A DNA stretch of 64,000 bases from Sphingobacterium tabacisoli (GCF_017908035.1 NZ_JAEQMU010000001.1:1302001-1366000), one strand, 5' to 3'. Shown: positions 1-8,398, counted from the stretch's first letter. Program-made: numbers and translations. Notes: generated by a model not told the origin, from the letters alone.

Positions 1-95
1 AAAAAGCAGATACTACAGGTGTTCAAATTGAAACTTTACCTGCCAACAATGTTCTTCGTACATCACATCCAGAATTAACTTCTTCCAAGCATTGA
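1..95 (+). CDS. C-terminal end of an unidentified protein (partial)
   Basis: An open frame runs from the left edge (codons begin at base 3) and stops with TGA at 93-95. It gives about 30 residues ending in PELTSSKH. The composition looks protein-like and there is no competing frame, but the fragment is too short to assign to a family. The call rests on the open frame reaching the window edge and on the non-coding character of what follows. Confidence 0.45.
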   Translation, partial: KADTTGVQIETLPANNVLRTSHPELTSSKH

Positions 96-213
96 ATCCA
101 TAATAATTTAGTTGACTAAAGGTAAAAACCAAAACAATTGCGATTAAATCCTCATATATAGGTCACGTCTAGTATATGAAAGGGATAACACCAGCTATAC
201 CGAAGATAAGAGA

Positions 214-263
214 GACTTGAACGGACTTTAGCAGACTTGTACGGACTTAGGCGGACTTTAGAG
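214..263. repeat. Tandem 10-nt repeat, five copies
   Basis: Five consecutive decamers each begin with GACTT (starts at 214, 224, 234, 244, 254), with a variable second half that often ends in CG. There is no convincing coding frame here. The array lies between the 3' end of the preceding gene and tRNA-Ser. The rest of the 96-372 gap shows nothing else I can name. Confidence 0.75.
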
Positions 264-372
264 CGCGTGGGGTTAGTTCAGGCCCTCGATCGCCCTTGCG
301 TACAATCCCCTAAGCCTCCAAGAATCGAACCGCCGGCCATCCTTTTTGGAGCCTCATCTTTTCTTAAACGCA

Positions 373-402
373 AAAAACCTTCATCTTTCGATGAAGGTTT
401 TT
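373..402 (-). terminator. Rho-independent terminator of tRNA-Ser
   Basis: A 12-bp perfect stem (373-384 with 391-402) closes a 6-nt loop and has A runs on the left and T runs on the right, so it can work in either direction. It sits directly after the 3' end of the minus-strand tRNA-Ser. Confidence 0.75.
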
Positions 403-405
403 CTG

Positions 406-490
406 CGGAGAGCGAGGGATTCGAACCCCCGAACCTGTGACAGTTAACGGTTTTCAAGACCGCCGCATTCGACCACTCTGCCAGCTCTCC
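406..490 (-). tRNA. tRNA-Ser (UGA anticodon)
   Basis: Read on the minus strand, the sequence starts GGAGAGC, which pairs with GCTCTCC at the 3' end and leaves a G discriminator. It has a serine-type long variable arm and the T-loop GGTTCGAATCC. The anticodon loop CTTGAAA carries TGA (plus-strand 454-456). The 3' CCA is not encoded. Length is 85 nt, normal for a class II tRNA. Confidence 0.95.
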
Positions 491-570
491 GCCACAAAAG
501 TAGAAATTCTAGGCTGATTTGCAAAATTTATTTCAAAAAAACGCACTCAACCATCAATTAACACTGATTA

Positions 571-1095
571 TTAACTTTTTACGAACTGTAATTCGCCTTC
601 AAACTTAACCTCCTCAGAAACCATTACCCCTCCCGTTTCTAAAGCAGCATTCCAAGTAAGACCAAATTCAGAACGATTGATCGCTCCCTTTACAGTATAA
701 CCTACTTTATCATTACCCCATGGATCTTTCGCCATACCACCAAATTCTGCCTTAATTACAATTGGTTTTGTTATCCCTTTTACCGTCAAATCACCATGAA
801 TCTTGAATTCATCCTGTACATCACCAACTACGGATGTCGAAACAAATGTAATTTCTGGATATTGCGCTGCGTCAAAAAAATCTCCCCCTTTCAAATGTTG
901 GTCCCTTTGTTCATTTTTTGTATCAATTGAACTGGTATCAATCTTTACCGTGACCACTCCTTTTGAAATATCATCCGATTCGCTATTGATGGATACTTCA
1001 AAGTTTTTAAACTGTCCCTTTACGGAAGAGATCATCATATGACGCACTTTAAACTCAATTTCACTATGCGCCGTATCTAAATTCCATGTTGCCAT
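571..1095 (-). CDS. YceI family protein
   Basis: This 174-residue protein has the YceI pattern throughout: an N-terminal WNLDTAHSEIEFKVRHM motif, a central region with KGGDFFDAAQYPEI, and LTVKGITKPI in the second half. YceI proteins form a small lipocalin-like beta barrel that binds isoprenoid-type lipids; their physiological role is poorly settled. There is no signal peptide, so unlike E. coli YceI this copy is predicted to be cytoplasmic, as is common for Bacteroidota versions. It stands alone. The 227 bases upstream separate it from the divergent tRNA-Arg. Confidence 0.9.
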   Translation of the reverse strand: MATWNLDTAHSEIEFKVRHMMISSVKGQFKNFEVSINSESDDISKGVVTVKIDTSSIDTKNEQRDQHLKGGDFFDAAQYPEITFVSTSVVGDVQDEFKIHGDLTVKGITKPIVIKAEFGGMAKDPWGNDKVGYTVKGAINRSEFGLTWNAALETGGVMVSEEVKFEGELQFVKS

Positions 1096-1275
1096 AATAC
1101 TATTTTTTATATCTTGTTACTATAATAAACTGTTTTTAACCTTATTTGTTCTTGATGATACAAAGATAAGTGCAAGAATTAGCTCCACTCTTAACCTATA
1201 TTAAGATTTTTAAAAAAATTATACAACTGTAGTGCAAGCACTTATTAGCTATGGGGTAAAAAAAAGGAGAATAAT

Positions 1276-1306
1276 TTTGGATTTCACGTCCAAAAGCCTA
1301 CTTTTG
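1276..1306 (+). promoter_or_regulatory. Bacteroidota-type promoter of tRNA-Arg
   Basis: A -33 TTTG at 1276-1279 is followed 19 nt later by TACTTTTG at 1299-1306, matching the Bacteroidota primary-sigma consensus TTTG-N19-TAnnTTTG. Transcription would start about 10 nt before the tRNA. A 7-bp inverted repeat (1275-1281 with 1289-1295) overlaps the -33 region. Confidence 0.7.
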
Positions 1307-1322
1307 TTGCGTTGAAAGCGAG

Positions 1323-1396
1323 GCGCCCATAGCTCAGCTGGATAGAGCAACGGTTTTCTAAACCGTCGGTCTCAGGTTCGAATCCTGATGGGCGTA
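1323..1396 (+). tRNA. tRNA-Arg (UCU anticodon)
   Basis: Complete cloverleaf of 74 nt: acceptor GCGCCCA pairs with TGGGCGT (with a G-U first pair), D-stem GCTC/GAGC, anticodon stem ACGGT/ACCGT with loop TTTCTAA (anticodon TCT, 1357-1359), and T-arm GGTTCGAATCC. The discriminator is A at 1396 and no CCA is encoded. Confidence 0.95.
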
Positions 1397-1400
1397 CAAA

Positions 1401-1431
1401 ATACTCTAGATCATTCTAGAGTATTTTTTTT
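1401..1431 (+). terminator. Rho-independent terminator of tRNA-Arg
   Basis: A 10-bp perfect stem (1401-1410 with 1415-1424), a tight 4-nt loop and a run of T directly behind it, five bases after the tRNA end. Confidence 0.85.
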
Positions 1432-1483
1432 GCCATTATTTACCATTTTTTTACTTATCTTGCAATAATTTAAAAATAACATA

Positions 1484-1675
1484 ATGAACAAAGGCAAAAT
1501 TAAATTTTTCAATGAAACTAAAGGATTTGGTTTTATTACTCCAGAAGATGGAAGTGCAGATGTATTCGTACACGTATCTGCATTAAAAAACCAAGTATCT
1601 GAAGGTGACGTTGTAACTTTCGATACAGAAAGAACTCAAAGAGGTATCAATGCAGTTAACGTGCAATTAGCATAA
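1484..1675 (+). CDS. Cold-shock domain protein (CspA family)
   Basis: A 63-residue protein that is a single cold-shock domain. It shows RNP1 (KGFGFI, residues 14-19) and RNP2 (VFVHVSAL, about residues 27-34), the two single-stranded nucleic acid binding motifs of the family. Such proteins act as RNA chaperones in the cytoplasm. Length is close to the usual 65-70 residues. A weak promoter (TATCTTG at 1456-1462) and a terminator frame it as a monocistronic unit. The many Csp paralogues in Bacteroidota prevent a specific gene symbol. Confidence 0.95.
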   Translation: MNKGKIKFFNETKGFGFITPEDGSADVFVHVSALKNQVSEGDVVTFDTERTQRGINAVNVQLA

Positions 1676-1697
1676 TATATTACAACAATACTTTCTT

Positions 1698-1733
1698 AAA
1701 AAGGATAAGTCATCTTGATTTATCCTTTTTTTT
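1698..1733 (+). terminator. Terminator after the cold-shock gene
   Basis: Perfect 11-bp stem (1698-1708 with 1720-1730) with an 11-nt loop, ending in eight or more T. Confidence 0.8.
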
Positions 1734-1776
1734 ATGATCGCCTACTCCTTATATGTTACCCCTACCAACCCCAGCT

Positions 1777-2535
1777 CTACTTCAATCTTAAATAAATATG
1801 CTTGACATGTTTGTGTCCGCCCGAATCCCTTTCATCAATCTCAAAACGGTTAATATATTTGATCAAATCATAGAGCTTATTGAAACCGTAGTTACGCGGA
1901 TCAAAATCTGGTTTCTTTTTAGAGATGAAGCTTCCTAATGAACCCAAAAAAGTCCAACCTGTTTCATCGGCAAGATCATCTACGCTGTTAACAATCATTG
2001 TCACCGTCTTCTTATCAACCTTATCTATAGCTTTCTGTGCCGGCTTGGACACTTCCTTGGTGACTGACTTAACAGACGTTTTAGCAACCTCCTCCTTCCC
2101 TACGGGCTTCAATATCTCCAGATAAATAAACTTATTACAAGCGGCGATAAAAGGTGCTGGAGTCTTTCGTTCTCCCAGTCCAATGACCAGCATGCCTGCC
2201 TCCCGCAGCCGGGTAGCCAACCTTGTAAAATCACTATCACTAGACACAATACAAAAACCGTCCACCTTTTCAGAATACAGAATATCCATCGCATCAATTA
2301 TCAATGCACTATCTGATGAATTTTTACCTGTTGTATAACTATATTGCTGTATGGGAATTATCGCATTATCCAGCAATACGTTCTTCCAACCCGAAAGATG
2401 TGGCTTGGTCCAATCCCCATAGATGCGCTTCACTGTAGGCGTTCCACTTTTCGATATCTCTTCCAGCATTTCCTTGACATTGGCGTACGGCACATTATCA
2501 GCATCTATCAGTACAGCGAGTTTATGATCTTGCAT
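1777..2535 (-). CDS. NYN-domain (LabA-like) protein with C-terminal OST-HTH/LOTUS domain
   Basis: A 252-residue protein of two parts. Residues 1-145 form an NYN (PIN-like) nuclease domain with the acidic motifs LIDADNVP (9-16) and SSDSDF, which would hold metal for RNA cleavage. Residues about 175-250 look like an OST-HTH/LOTUS domain (SLGSFISKKKPDFDPRNYGF), an RNA-binding fold often joined to NYN domains. A Lys/Val-rich linker separates the two. The substrate cannot be told. It is probably a cytoplasmic RNA-processing enzyme. The gene stands alone between the csp and lrp-like genes. Confidence 0.88.
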   Translation of the reverse strand: MQDHKLAVLIDADNVPYANVKEMLEEISKSGTPTVKRIYGDWTKPHLSGWKNVLLDNAIIPIQQYSYTTGKNSSDSALIIDAMDILYSEKVDGFCIVSSDSDFTRLATRLREAGMLVIGLGERKTPAPFIAACNKFIYLEILKPVGKEEVAKTSVKSVTKEVSKPAQKAIDKVDKKTVTMIVNSVDDLADETGWTFLGSLGSFISKKKPDFDPRNYGFNKLYDLIKYINRFEIDERDSGGHKHVKHIYLRLK

Positions 2536-2591
2536 ATATTTCTGTTTTGTTGTCTATCATACAGCAAAACACATACCACTACGTTGATGAC

Positions 2592-3068
2592 CTACAACAC
2601 AATAGCATCCAAAGATACGTCCAAGCCTACTTTTACAAGATCCATCGCCACCATCGTTCTAAAATGTTTAATGTAATTATTTCCAAAAAATATACGACGT
2701 GTCAGCAGTTCATAGTCATGCATAGTAGGTACGACAATGATCAGCATAAAATCAGCATCCCCCGTAACATAATAACATTGCTGAACTTCAGGAGTCGTCC
2801 TAAATATCGCCTTAGTAGAGTCAATAAACTCAGCCTTTTCACTCTCCATGATTACCTCCACAAAAAGCGTTATAGGACGACCTATCTTCTCCCTATTTAT
2901 CACACTGACATTACGCTGTATCACCCCTTCCGCTTTCATACGTTTGACACGTCGCTGCACTGCGGCGGCTGATAGACCAATCTTTTGGCCGATATCCCGT
3001 TGTGGGGTAAAATTGTCGTGCTGTAATATTTTCAATATTGCAATATCAAATCTGTCAAGTTTTTCCAT
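2592..3068 (-). CDS. Lrp/AsnC family transcriptional regulator
   Basis: A 158-residue protein starting MEKLDRFDIAIL. Residues 5-60 form the winged HTH, including IGLSAAAVQRRVKRM. Residues 65-150 form the RAM ligand-binding domain. A longer in-frame start at 3110 adds 14 hydrophobic residues that the family does not have, so the ATG at 3066-3068 is preferred. It is divergent from the EamA permease at 3197 and shares a 128-bp intergenic region with it. By analogy with other Lrp-transporter pairs it probably controls that permease in response to an amino acid (inference). Confidence 0.92.
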   Translation of the reverse strand: MEKLDRFDIAILKILQHDNFTPQRDIGQKIGLSAAAVQRRVKRMKAEGVIQRNVSVINREKIGRPITLFVEVIMESEKAEFIDSTKAIFRTTPEVQQCYYVTGDADFMLIIVVPTMHDYELLTRRIFFGNNYIKHFRTMVAMDLVKVGLDVSLDAIVL

Positions 3069-3140
3069 AATTAAGATAAAAGTGAAACAAAATTGCACAA
3101 AAGCCCCCAAATTTAATGAAAAAACACTATCCCAATCATC

Positions 3141-3148
3141 TATTTTTG
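3141..3148 (+). promoter_or_regulatory. Candidate -7 box (TATTTTTG) for the EamA permease
   Basis: TATTTTTG matches TAnnTTTG and lies 48 nt before the chosen ATG at 3197. No clear TTTG is present at -33, which would fit an activator-dependent promoter under the divergent Lrp-type regulator. Confidence 0.4.
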
Positions 3149-3196
3149 TGCCACAGACAACAGAAGAGCATAAATGCTTCGTTACACATTAATTAT

Positions 3197-4093
3197 ATGG
3201 CAACAACAAATACGTTTAAAGGAATTGTTCTAGCAGTCACGGCTGCCACATTATGGGGAGTTTCAGGCACATTCGGTCAGTTTCTATTCGAAGAACGTGC
3301 TATCAATGTAGAATGGCTTATTTCTGTCCGCATGTTATCAGCAGGAATACTCTTCCTCTTATTCTCCATCTTAAAAAAAGAGGACATTGGAGCGATATGG
3401 GTAACCAAAAAAGACAGAACACAATTATTTATCTTCAGTATTTTAGGTATGCTGGCAGTACAATACACCTATTTTGCAGCGGTCAAGCATTCTAATGCTG
3501 CTACAGCTACCGTTTTACAATACTTAGGCCCTATTTTCATCGCTATATATTTTGCAATAAAAAACAGACGCCTTCCTGCTCCTATAGAATACCTCGCTAT
3601 ATTTCTAGCTGTACTTGGTACCTTTCTATTGGTTACTCACGGCGACCCCAGTACATTAGCCATTTCTAATACAGCCCTTTTTCTAGGTATAGCCTCCGCT
3701 CTGGCACTCGCTTTCTATACCATATATCCCTTAGGTCTACTACATAGATACAATTCAGCATTAGTAATCGGGTGGGCAATGCTCATTGGCGGACTTGTAC
3801 TATCATTTTTCAAAGCGCCTTGGGATGTTGAAGGCATTTGGGATGCCTATACCTATTCTTACATTATCTTTATCATTATCTTAGGCACGCTTATCCCCTT
3901 CTATGCCTACCTTACCGCTGTCAAGCAAATTGGCGCTCAAAAATCGAGTCTACTCGCTTCTGCAGAACCACTATCAGCAACCATCGTAGCTGTCTTATGG
4001 CTTCAGATTCCTTTCTCCATGATCGATTGGATTGGGAGTCTGTGTATCGTATCAACCATATTCTTATTAAGTATTACCAAGTCAAAACCATAA
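3197..4093 (+). CDS. EamA/DMT family permease
   Basis: A 298-residue integral membrane protein with about ten hydrophobic segments and the duplicated EamA architecture (ATLWGVSGTFGQFLF near the N-terminus, and AEPLSATIVAVLWL in the second half). DMT permeases of this type export or take up amino acids and related metabolites across the inner membrane. Start: an open frame extends back to 3116, but the extension is polar and His-rich. MATTNTFKGI at 3197 places the first membrane helix correctly. Divergent from the Lrp/AsnC regulator. Substrate not determinable. Confidence 0.9.
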   Translation: MATTNTFKGIVLAVTAATLWGVSGTFGQFLFEERAINVEWLISVRMLSAGILFLLFSILKKEDIGAIWVTKKDRTQLFIFSILGMLAVQYTYFAAVKHSNAATATVLQYLGPIFIAIYFAIKNRRLPAPIEYLAIFLAVLGTFLLVTHGDPSTLAISNTALFLGIASALALAFYTIYPLGLLHRYNSALVIGWAMLIGGLVLSFFKAPWDVEGIWDAYTYSYIIFIIILGTLIPFYAYLTAVKQIGAQKSSLLASAEPLSATIVAVLWLQIPFSMIDWIGSLCIVSTIFLLSITKSKP

Positions 4094-4210
4094 AAACAAC
4101 AACACATTACTTTTTTTACAAGGAATTATTAGTTTGGAGCGACAGTTCATATCATGGATCGACTTAGAATGACTATATGAAGATATAAGTTTGATCCTAG
4201 AATCAAAAGC

Positions 4211-4690
4211 CTAAAGGTCGCGCCGAAGCATCACCATATCTCTAAGCTGTACCCCATTTTCTATAATAGGCTCTTCATAGTTATGGACAAAGAAATCCTT
4301 TTTCACCGCAAACTTAACAAACCCATTTCGCTCATAGAATCGAATCTGATCTACGCCGCAATCTGCCGTACCTACTAAAAGCTGTTTATAATGCTCTCTT
4401 TGGGCAATAGTTATTATTTCCTTTATCAACAGTGAGCCAATCCCTCTTCCTTGAAGGTCGCTACTTACCGCGATATTCTTTAACTCCAGTGTATCCCGAT
4501 CTATCGGATACAGACAAAAAACAGCAAGTTCTTTCTCTCCTTCTTTTAATACATACACATCGCTATCAAAGACATATTTATCGATTGCATACCGTGTCTC
4601 ATCCGCTAATAGCAACAAAGAGTAAGGAAGTTGGGCATCCGCCTTTACCAATACCAAATGGTAGGCTGGATTCAAAGATTGTATATACAT
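4211..4690 (-). CDS. GNAT family N-acetyltransferase
   Basis: A 159-residue protein with a GNAT fold. The acetyl-CoA pyrophosphate loop appears as LQGRGIGSLLIKEI (about residues 79-92), followed by the beta-strand region LLVGTAD and the C-terminal FYERNGFVKF motif typical of the family. It transfers an acetyl group from acetyl-CoA to an unknown amine. Monocistronic. The 4094-4210 gap before it shows no recognisable element. Confidence 0.88.
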   Translation of the reverse strand: MYIQSLNPAYHLVLVKADAQLPYSLLLLADETRYAIDKYVFDSDVYVLKEGEKELAVFCLYPIDRDTLELKNIAVSSDLQGRGIGSLLIKEIITIAQREHYKQLLVGTADCGVDQIRFYERNGFVKFAVKKDFFVHNYEEPIIENGVQLRDMVMLRRDL

Positions 4691-4799
4691 CAGGTAATCT
4701 TAAATGGGCTAATAAGCAAACTTACATAAATCAGTTCTAAATAAAACAAAATTGCATTAAAGATTCCTTTCATTCTGCCTTTTTATAAAATTCTTTCCG

Positions 4800-4807
4800 T
4801 AGATTTG
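4800..4807 (+). promoter_or_regulatory. Candidate -7 box (TAGATTTG) upstream of the copper locus
   Basis: TAGATTTG fits TAnnTTTG and sits 41 nt before the putative TTG start at 4849. No TTTG is seen at the -33 distance. If real, it is the first promoter of the 4.8-10.4 kb copper locus. Confidence 0.4.
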
Positions 4808-4848
4808 GGGCACATTAGCAACCACAAAAAGCTAAATACGTTTTTGAT

Positions 4849-5217
4849 TTGAGACTTTTTTGTACATACATCTTGCTCGCTGCCTTGACTCTGCAATCTT
4901 TCTATCGCAGTATCATGACTATGGAGTATCAGATACATCTACCAGAGTATCTAGCCAAATGTATTAACAAAGATCGCCCACAACTACATTGTAATGGTCA
5001 ATGCGTGCTAATGAAAAAGATAAGGGAGAAAGAAAAACAGGAAACTAAAAAGAATCTTGTCGTGTATGAATACAGTGCACTTTATGTACACAGAGAACAC
5101 ACTGTTTTCCAATCACAGCCTCAAGCTGAAGAAACTGTAACAAATTTCTTCTCACCCTACTTGACCAACTACGCTTTTACTTACAGAACTTCGGTATTCC
5201 GTCCTCCCATCGCTTAA
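4849..5217 (+). CDS. Small membrane-anchored protein with CxGxC motif, copper locus
   Basis: A 122-residue protein. Residues 1-20 are hydrophobic (signal or anchor). A cysteine cluster follows (KCINKD and then HCNGQCVLMKK), then a charged linker and an aromatic C-terminus (FFSPYLTNYAF). The frame is closed upstream by TAG at 4816-4818 and has no ATG before the hydrophobic stretch, so a TTG at 4849 is the only start that keeps the anchor. I do not recognise a named family. Its place ahead of an OprC/MbnP/MbnH set and its Cys/Met/His content suggest periplasmic copper handling, which is inference. Confidence 0.65.
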   Translation: MRLFCTYILLAALTLQSFYRSIMTMEYQIHLPEYLAKCINKDRPQLHCNGQCVLMKKIREKEKQETKKNLVVYEYSALYVHREHTVFQSQPQAEETVTNFFSPYLTNYAFTYRTSVFRPPIA

Positions 5218-5465
5218 TTGCACATTCCTTTTAGGGTAATGGTATCTTTCTTAAAGATAGGATGTATTTATACGTCCTGTCCGCAGTTACATTGTTAACA
5301 AGCAGCGTACAGATGGTATAATCTATATGGAAATCTTAGTCTATAGATCCATTCCCTAGCAAATTCCGCTATTATTTATTAACGTTCCCCTATTGGCTAT
5401 CGTAACCAGTCTCGTTTAGGACTTGCTATGGCTATACGGAACGAAAAATGACTAAAACTATTCTA

Positions 5466-6383
5466 ATGGAAAAAATTATACTTTTTCTAACAGTGCTGTG
5501 CTGTACCCTTAGCTCATGCACAAAAGAAAAAACAGACTACGAGGCAGAGATAGACACCATTGTTCCTGAGCGTATAGAATTCAAAGAAGTAACAAATTTC
5601 AAGAGTGGTAACTACACCATACGTATCGAAGCCTTGGGCGGTCAACTTTACAAAGGCTACAATCAAATCCGATTAAAAATCGAAGCTCCAGACCAACCTG
5701 CCCCTTCCACAGTTACTCTCCTTCCTATCTTAACTGATAGTCAAGGTAAGATTAGCTCCTGTCCACATCGTTACGAGCAATTGTACCAAGCAGAGGAAGG
5801 CTACTTTGAAGGATATGTCGTATTTACAGAGGAGAGCCGTAACACCTCACATTGGGATCTCCATATCGGTTTTACAGCAGCCGAACAACTACATAGTAAC
5901 TCGCAACGCATACAGGTAAGACCCCAAGACAATAAAAACCTGAATATGACTAGTTTTACCGGTAATGATGGAGAACAATACTTTATTGCGCTAATAGCGC
6001 CACAGAAGCCCAAAGTAGCGGAAAATAACCTTACTGCAGGAATATACAAATACAACAAACCGAAAGCGCTATCTTCTAGTAGCACGATCGATCCAGCCCA
6101 ATTTTCCTATAGCCAAGTCGAAGGCTATACCTTACAGTTGGACCCTAGAATGCCTGAGCCATCCATGGGCAACCACTCCTCTCCCAATAATAAGGATCTC
6201 GTACAGGGTACAGACAAGCTATACCATGGCGTGGTCAACTACACCATGACAGGAAATTGGACCTTAAATTTCATCCTCCTAAACCATCAGGGGCGTATTG
6301 TTAAAGGCACCGTTGTACCCAACGACTTTACACCAGGTGTCGAGGGGATTAAAAGTGAACTGCATATTGATATATTATTCTAA
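5466..6383 (+). CDS. Lipoprotein with YtkA/FixH-like features, copper locus
   Basis: A 305-residue protein with a lipoprotein signal peptide (lipobox LSSC, Cys18 from the ATG at 5466; an upstream in-frame start at 5448 adds six residues). Residues about 35-70 (GNYTIRIEALGGQLYKGYN) and the C-terminal segment (GVVNYTMTGNWTLNFILL) resemble the two halves of YtkA-like beta-sandwich domains. Between them lies RMPEPSMGNHSSP, a Met/Met/His arrangement suitable for copper. It would be tethered to the outer membrane, facing the periplasm or exterior. It is followed 4 nt later by the copper-type TonB receptor, so the two are surely cotranscribed. The family assignment is by pattern only. Confidence 0.68.
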   Translation: MEKIILFLTVLCCTLSSCTKEKTDYEAEIDTIVPERIEFKEVTNFKSGNYTIRIEALGGQLYKGYNQIRLKIEAPDQPAPSTVTLLPILTDSQGKISSCPHRYEQLYQAEEGYFEGYVVFTEESRNTSHWDLHIGFTAAEQLHSNSQRIQVRPQDNKNLNMTSFTGNDGEQYFIALIAPQKPKVAENNLTAGIYKYNKPKALSSSSTIDPAQFSYSQVEGYTLQLDPRMPEPSMGNHSSPNNKDLVQGTDKLYHGVVNYTMTGNWTLNFILLNHQGRIVKGTVVPNDFTPGVEGIKSELHIDILF

Positions 6384-6387
6384 GCCC

Positions 6388-8376
6388 ATGAAATTAATGA
6401 ATGTTGTTTTTGCCCTATTGCTCGGTGTCTGCACTGTCAATGCTCAGGATAACTTAGCGCAACGCGACACCACCAAAATACTAGAAGAAATCAAAGTAAA
6501 GGCCAAAGGAAAGAAAAAAATAAAGACAGATATGAAACTTGCAGTTTCTGTTGATGAGTTTCTTGCTTCTTCCCAAAGTATCAGTTTTATCAAACGCGGA
6601 GCTTATGCCTGGGAACCCCTGCTCAACAATATGAGCTCTGAACGTTCATCTATCACTATCGATGGCATGCATGTCTTTGGCGCTTGTACCGACAAAATGG
6701 ACCCAATCACCTCATATGTAGAAACCAACAACCTTTCTACTGTCGATATCAAGTCAGGACAGGAAGGCAACCTACATGGAGCGACTGTGGCAGGGAGCAT
6801 CGACCTTCAGCGCAAAAGCACCGCTTTTGGTCTTGACAAAAAGGTCACTGGTAGCTACCAGACAGGCTTCGAGTTCAACAATAAGCAGCACTTCAACCTA
6901 GCTGACATGTCCTATTCCGGGAATCGCTTCGTAGCCGATGGGAGCATTTCCTTTCGCAAAGCGAAAAACTATCATAGCGGTGATAATAAAGAAGTGAAAC
7001 ACTCTCAATTCAACAAGTTCAACAGTTCAATAGGTCTCGCTTATAAGACAGGCGAACGATCTGCCCTACGTATAGATGCTATCTATGACAAAGCTAAAGA
7101 CGTTGGTTTTCCTGCCCTACCGATGGACCTATGGTTGTCTCGTGCCCTTATCACCTCAGCCTCCTACAAGCAAATTTTTGAAGATAATATTATTCAGTTT
7201 TGGGATACCAAGGTTTATTATAATACCATCGAGCACTATATGGACGACACCACCCGCCCAGAAAATCTCGTGCATATGGATATGCCCGGATGGAGCACCA
7301 CGTATGGCCTACTTTCCAAAATAGCCCTCAAACGTGGACGCCTTACCTCCGAGGTACAGCTCAATGCCTACGACAATCTTTCTATTGCCGAAATGCGCAT
7401 GTATCCTCAAGACCGGAGCAAAAGAACGATGTTTGCTTACAGCTGGCCCTGGATCACGACACGCTTTGCAGGCTTATCCACTTCTAATTCTTTAGACCTA
7501 TCCGACAAAAGCCATCTTACCTTCGGCGGTTCACTGGGATGGAATTACAACTATTCAAAATATGTTGAGTTCAATAAGATTTTTTATCCAGATGCTCCGC
7601 AGAAAAAAAACAGCATACTTCCTAGCCTACACGCCAGCTATCACGTCAATGTAGCTCGCTTCGACTTCAGTGTAGGCTCTGGTTACGGACATAGGGCTCC
7701 TTCTATTTCAGAATCTTATGGCTATTATATATATAATAGCTTCGATCGATATGATTACATTGGTAATCCCCACCTTAAGAATGAAATATCCTATGAGATC
7801 AATGCTACGGCAGGCTATAAGTCCAACAAGATGGGCATACAGGCAAAGGTCAACTACTTCTATATCCAAGATTATATTGTGGGCAGAATCCTTAGCATGG
7901 GAAGCCCCATGAACTATCAGTCTGTAGGTGTTAAGGGCTACACCGCGCTGGATCATGCCAATATCCTCAATCTAGCGATAAGTACCAATTATGACATCCT
8001 ACCTCATCTACACTGGAAGGGTACTATCACCTATGCGCGTGCTACCGATGGTCAGCGAGGCAATCTTCCTTTTATTCGTCCATTGAGCTACCAAACCAGC
8101 CTACATTATATGTATAAACGATTTGGCATACAGACTTCATTGAATGGAGATGCCGTGCAGCGCGACTACAGCCCCGAGTATGGTGAAGACAAAACCCCTG
8201 CTTATCAAATATGGAATGCATCAGCAGATTACGTACTTCCGATACAAAAAGTCAACGCAACACTACAAATCGGTGCCGAGAATATCCTAGACACCTACTA
8301 TAGTACTTATGCCGATTGGGGCAATATCCCTAGAATGGGCAGAAACATATTTACATCTCTAAAAATCAATTTTTAA
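6388..8376 (+). CDS. OprC/NosA-like TonB-dependent copper receptor
   Basis: A 662-residue outer-membrane receptor with signal peptide (cleavage near VNAQ, residues 17-20), plug domain about 45-170 and beta barrel to the C-terminal Phe. The plug has FGACTDKMDP, placing a CxxxM pair at Cys100/Met104. An extracellular-loop region has EHYMDD with His283/Met285, an HxM motif. Together these correspond to the CxxxM and HxM copper ligands known for OprC. It lacks the N-terminal carboxypeptidase-like domain of SusC proteins. An open frame reaches back to 6298, but the ATG at 6388 gives the signal peptide. It is followed by MbnP- and MbnH-like genes. Likely imports copper or a copper complex into the periplasm. 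Confidence 0.85.
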   Translation: MKLMNVVFALLLGVCTVNAQDNLAQRDTTKILEEIKVKAKGKKKIKTDMKLAVSVDEFLASSQSISFIKRGAYAWEPLLNNMSSERSSITIDGMHVFGACTDKMDPITSYVETNNLSTVDIKSGQEGNLHGATVAGSIDLQRKSTAFGLDKKVTGSYQTGFEFNNKQHFNLADMSYSGNRFVADGSISFRKAKNYHSGDNKEVKHSQFNKFNSSIGLAYKTGERSALRIDAIYDKAKDVGFPALPMDLWLSRALITSASYKQIFEDNIIQFWDTKVYYNTIEHYMDDTTRPENLVHMDMPGWSTTYGLLSKIALKRGRLTSEVQLNAYDNLSIAEMRMYPQDRSKRTMFAYSWPWITTRFAGLSTSNSLDLSDKSHLTFGGSLGWNYNYSKYVEFNKIFYPDAPQKKNSILPSLHASYHVNVARFDFSVGSGYGHRAPSISESYGYYIYNSFDRYDYIGNPHLKNEISYEINATAGYKSNKMGIQAKVNYFYIQDYIVGRILSMGSPMNYQSVGVKGYTALDHANILNLAISTNYDILPHLHWKGTITYARATDGQRGNLPFIRPLSYQTSLHYMYKRFGIQTSLNGDAVQRDYSPEYGEDKTPAYQIWNASADYVLPIQKVNATLQIGAENILDTYYSTYADWGNIPRMGRNIFTSLKINF

Positions 8377-8398
8377 AAACATAATTAAACAAATAACA

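Noticed and set aside
237..440. 67-codon frame across the decamer repeat and tRNA-Ser
   Set aside because: It overlaps a certain tRNA and its terminator.
2547..2972. Plus-strand frames of more than 100 codons opposite the Lrp/AsnC gene
   Set aside because: They are antisense shadows of a clear family member and have no protein-like family pattern.
5218..5465. Possible cobalamin or other riboswitch before the YtkA-like lipoprotein
   Set aside because: No conserved riboswitch core is visible; only a short imperfect hairpin around 5269-5288.
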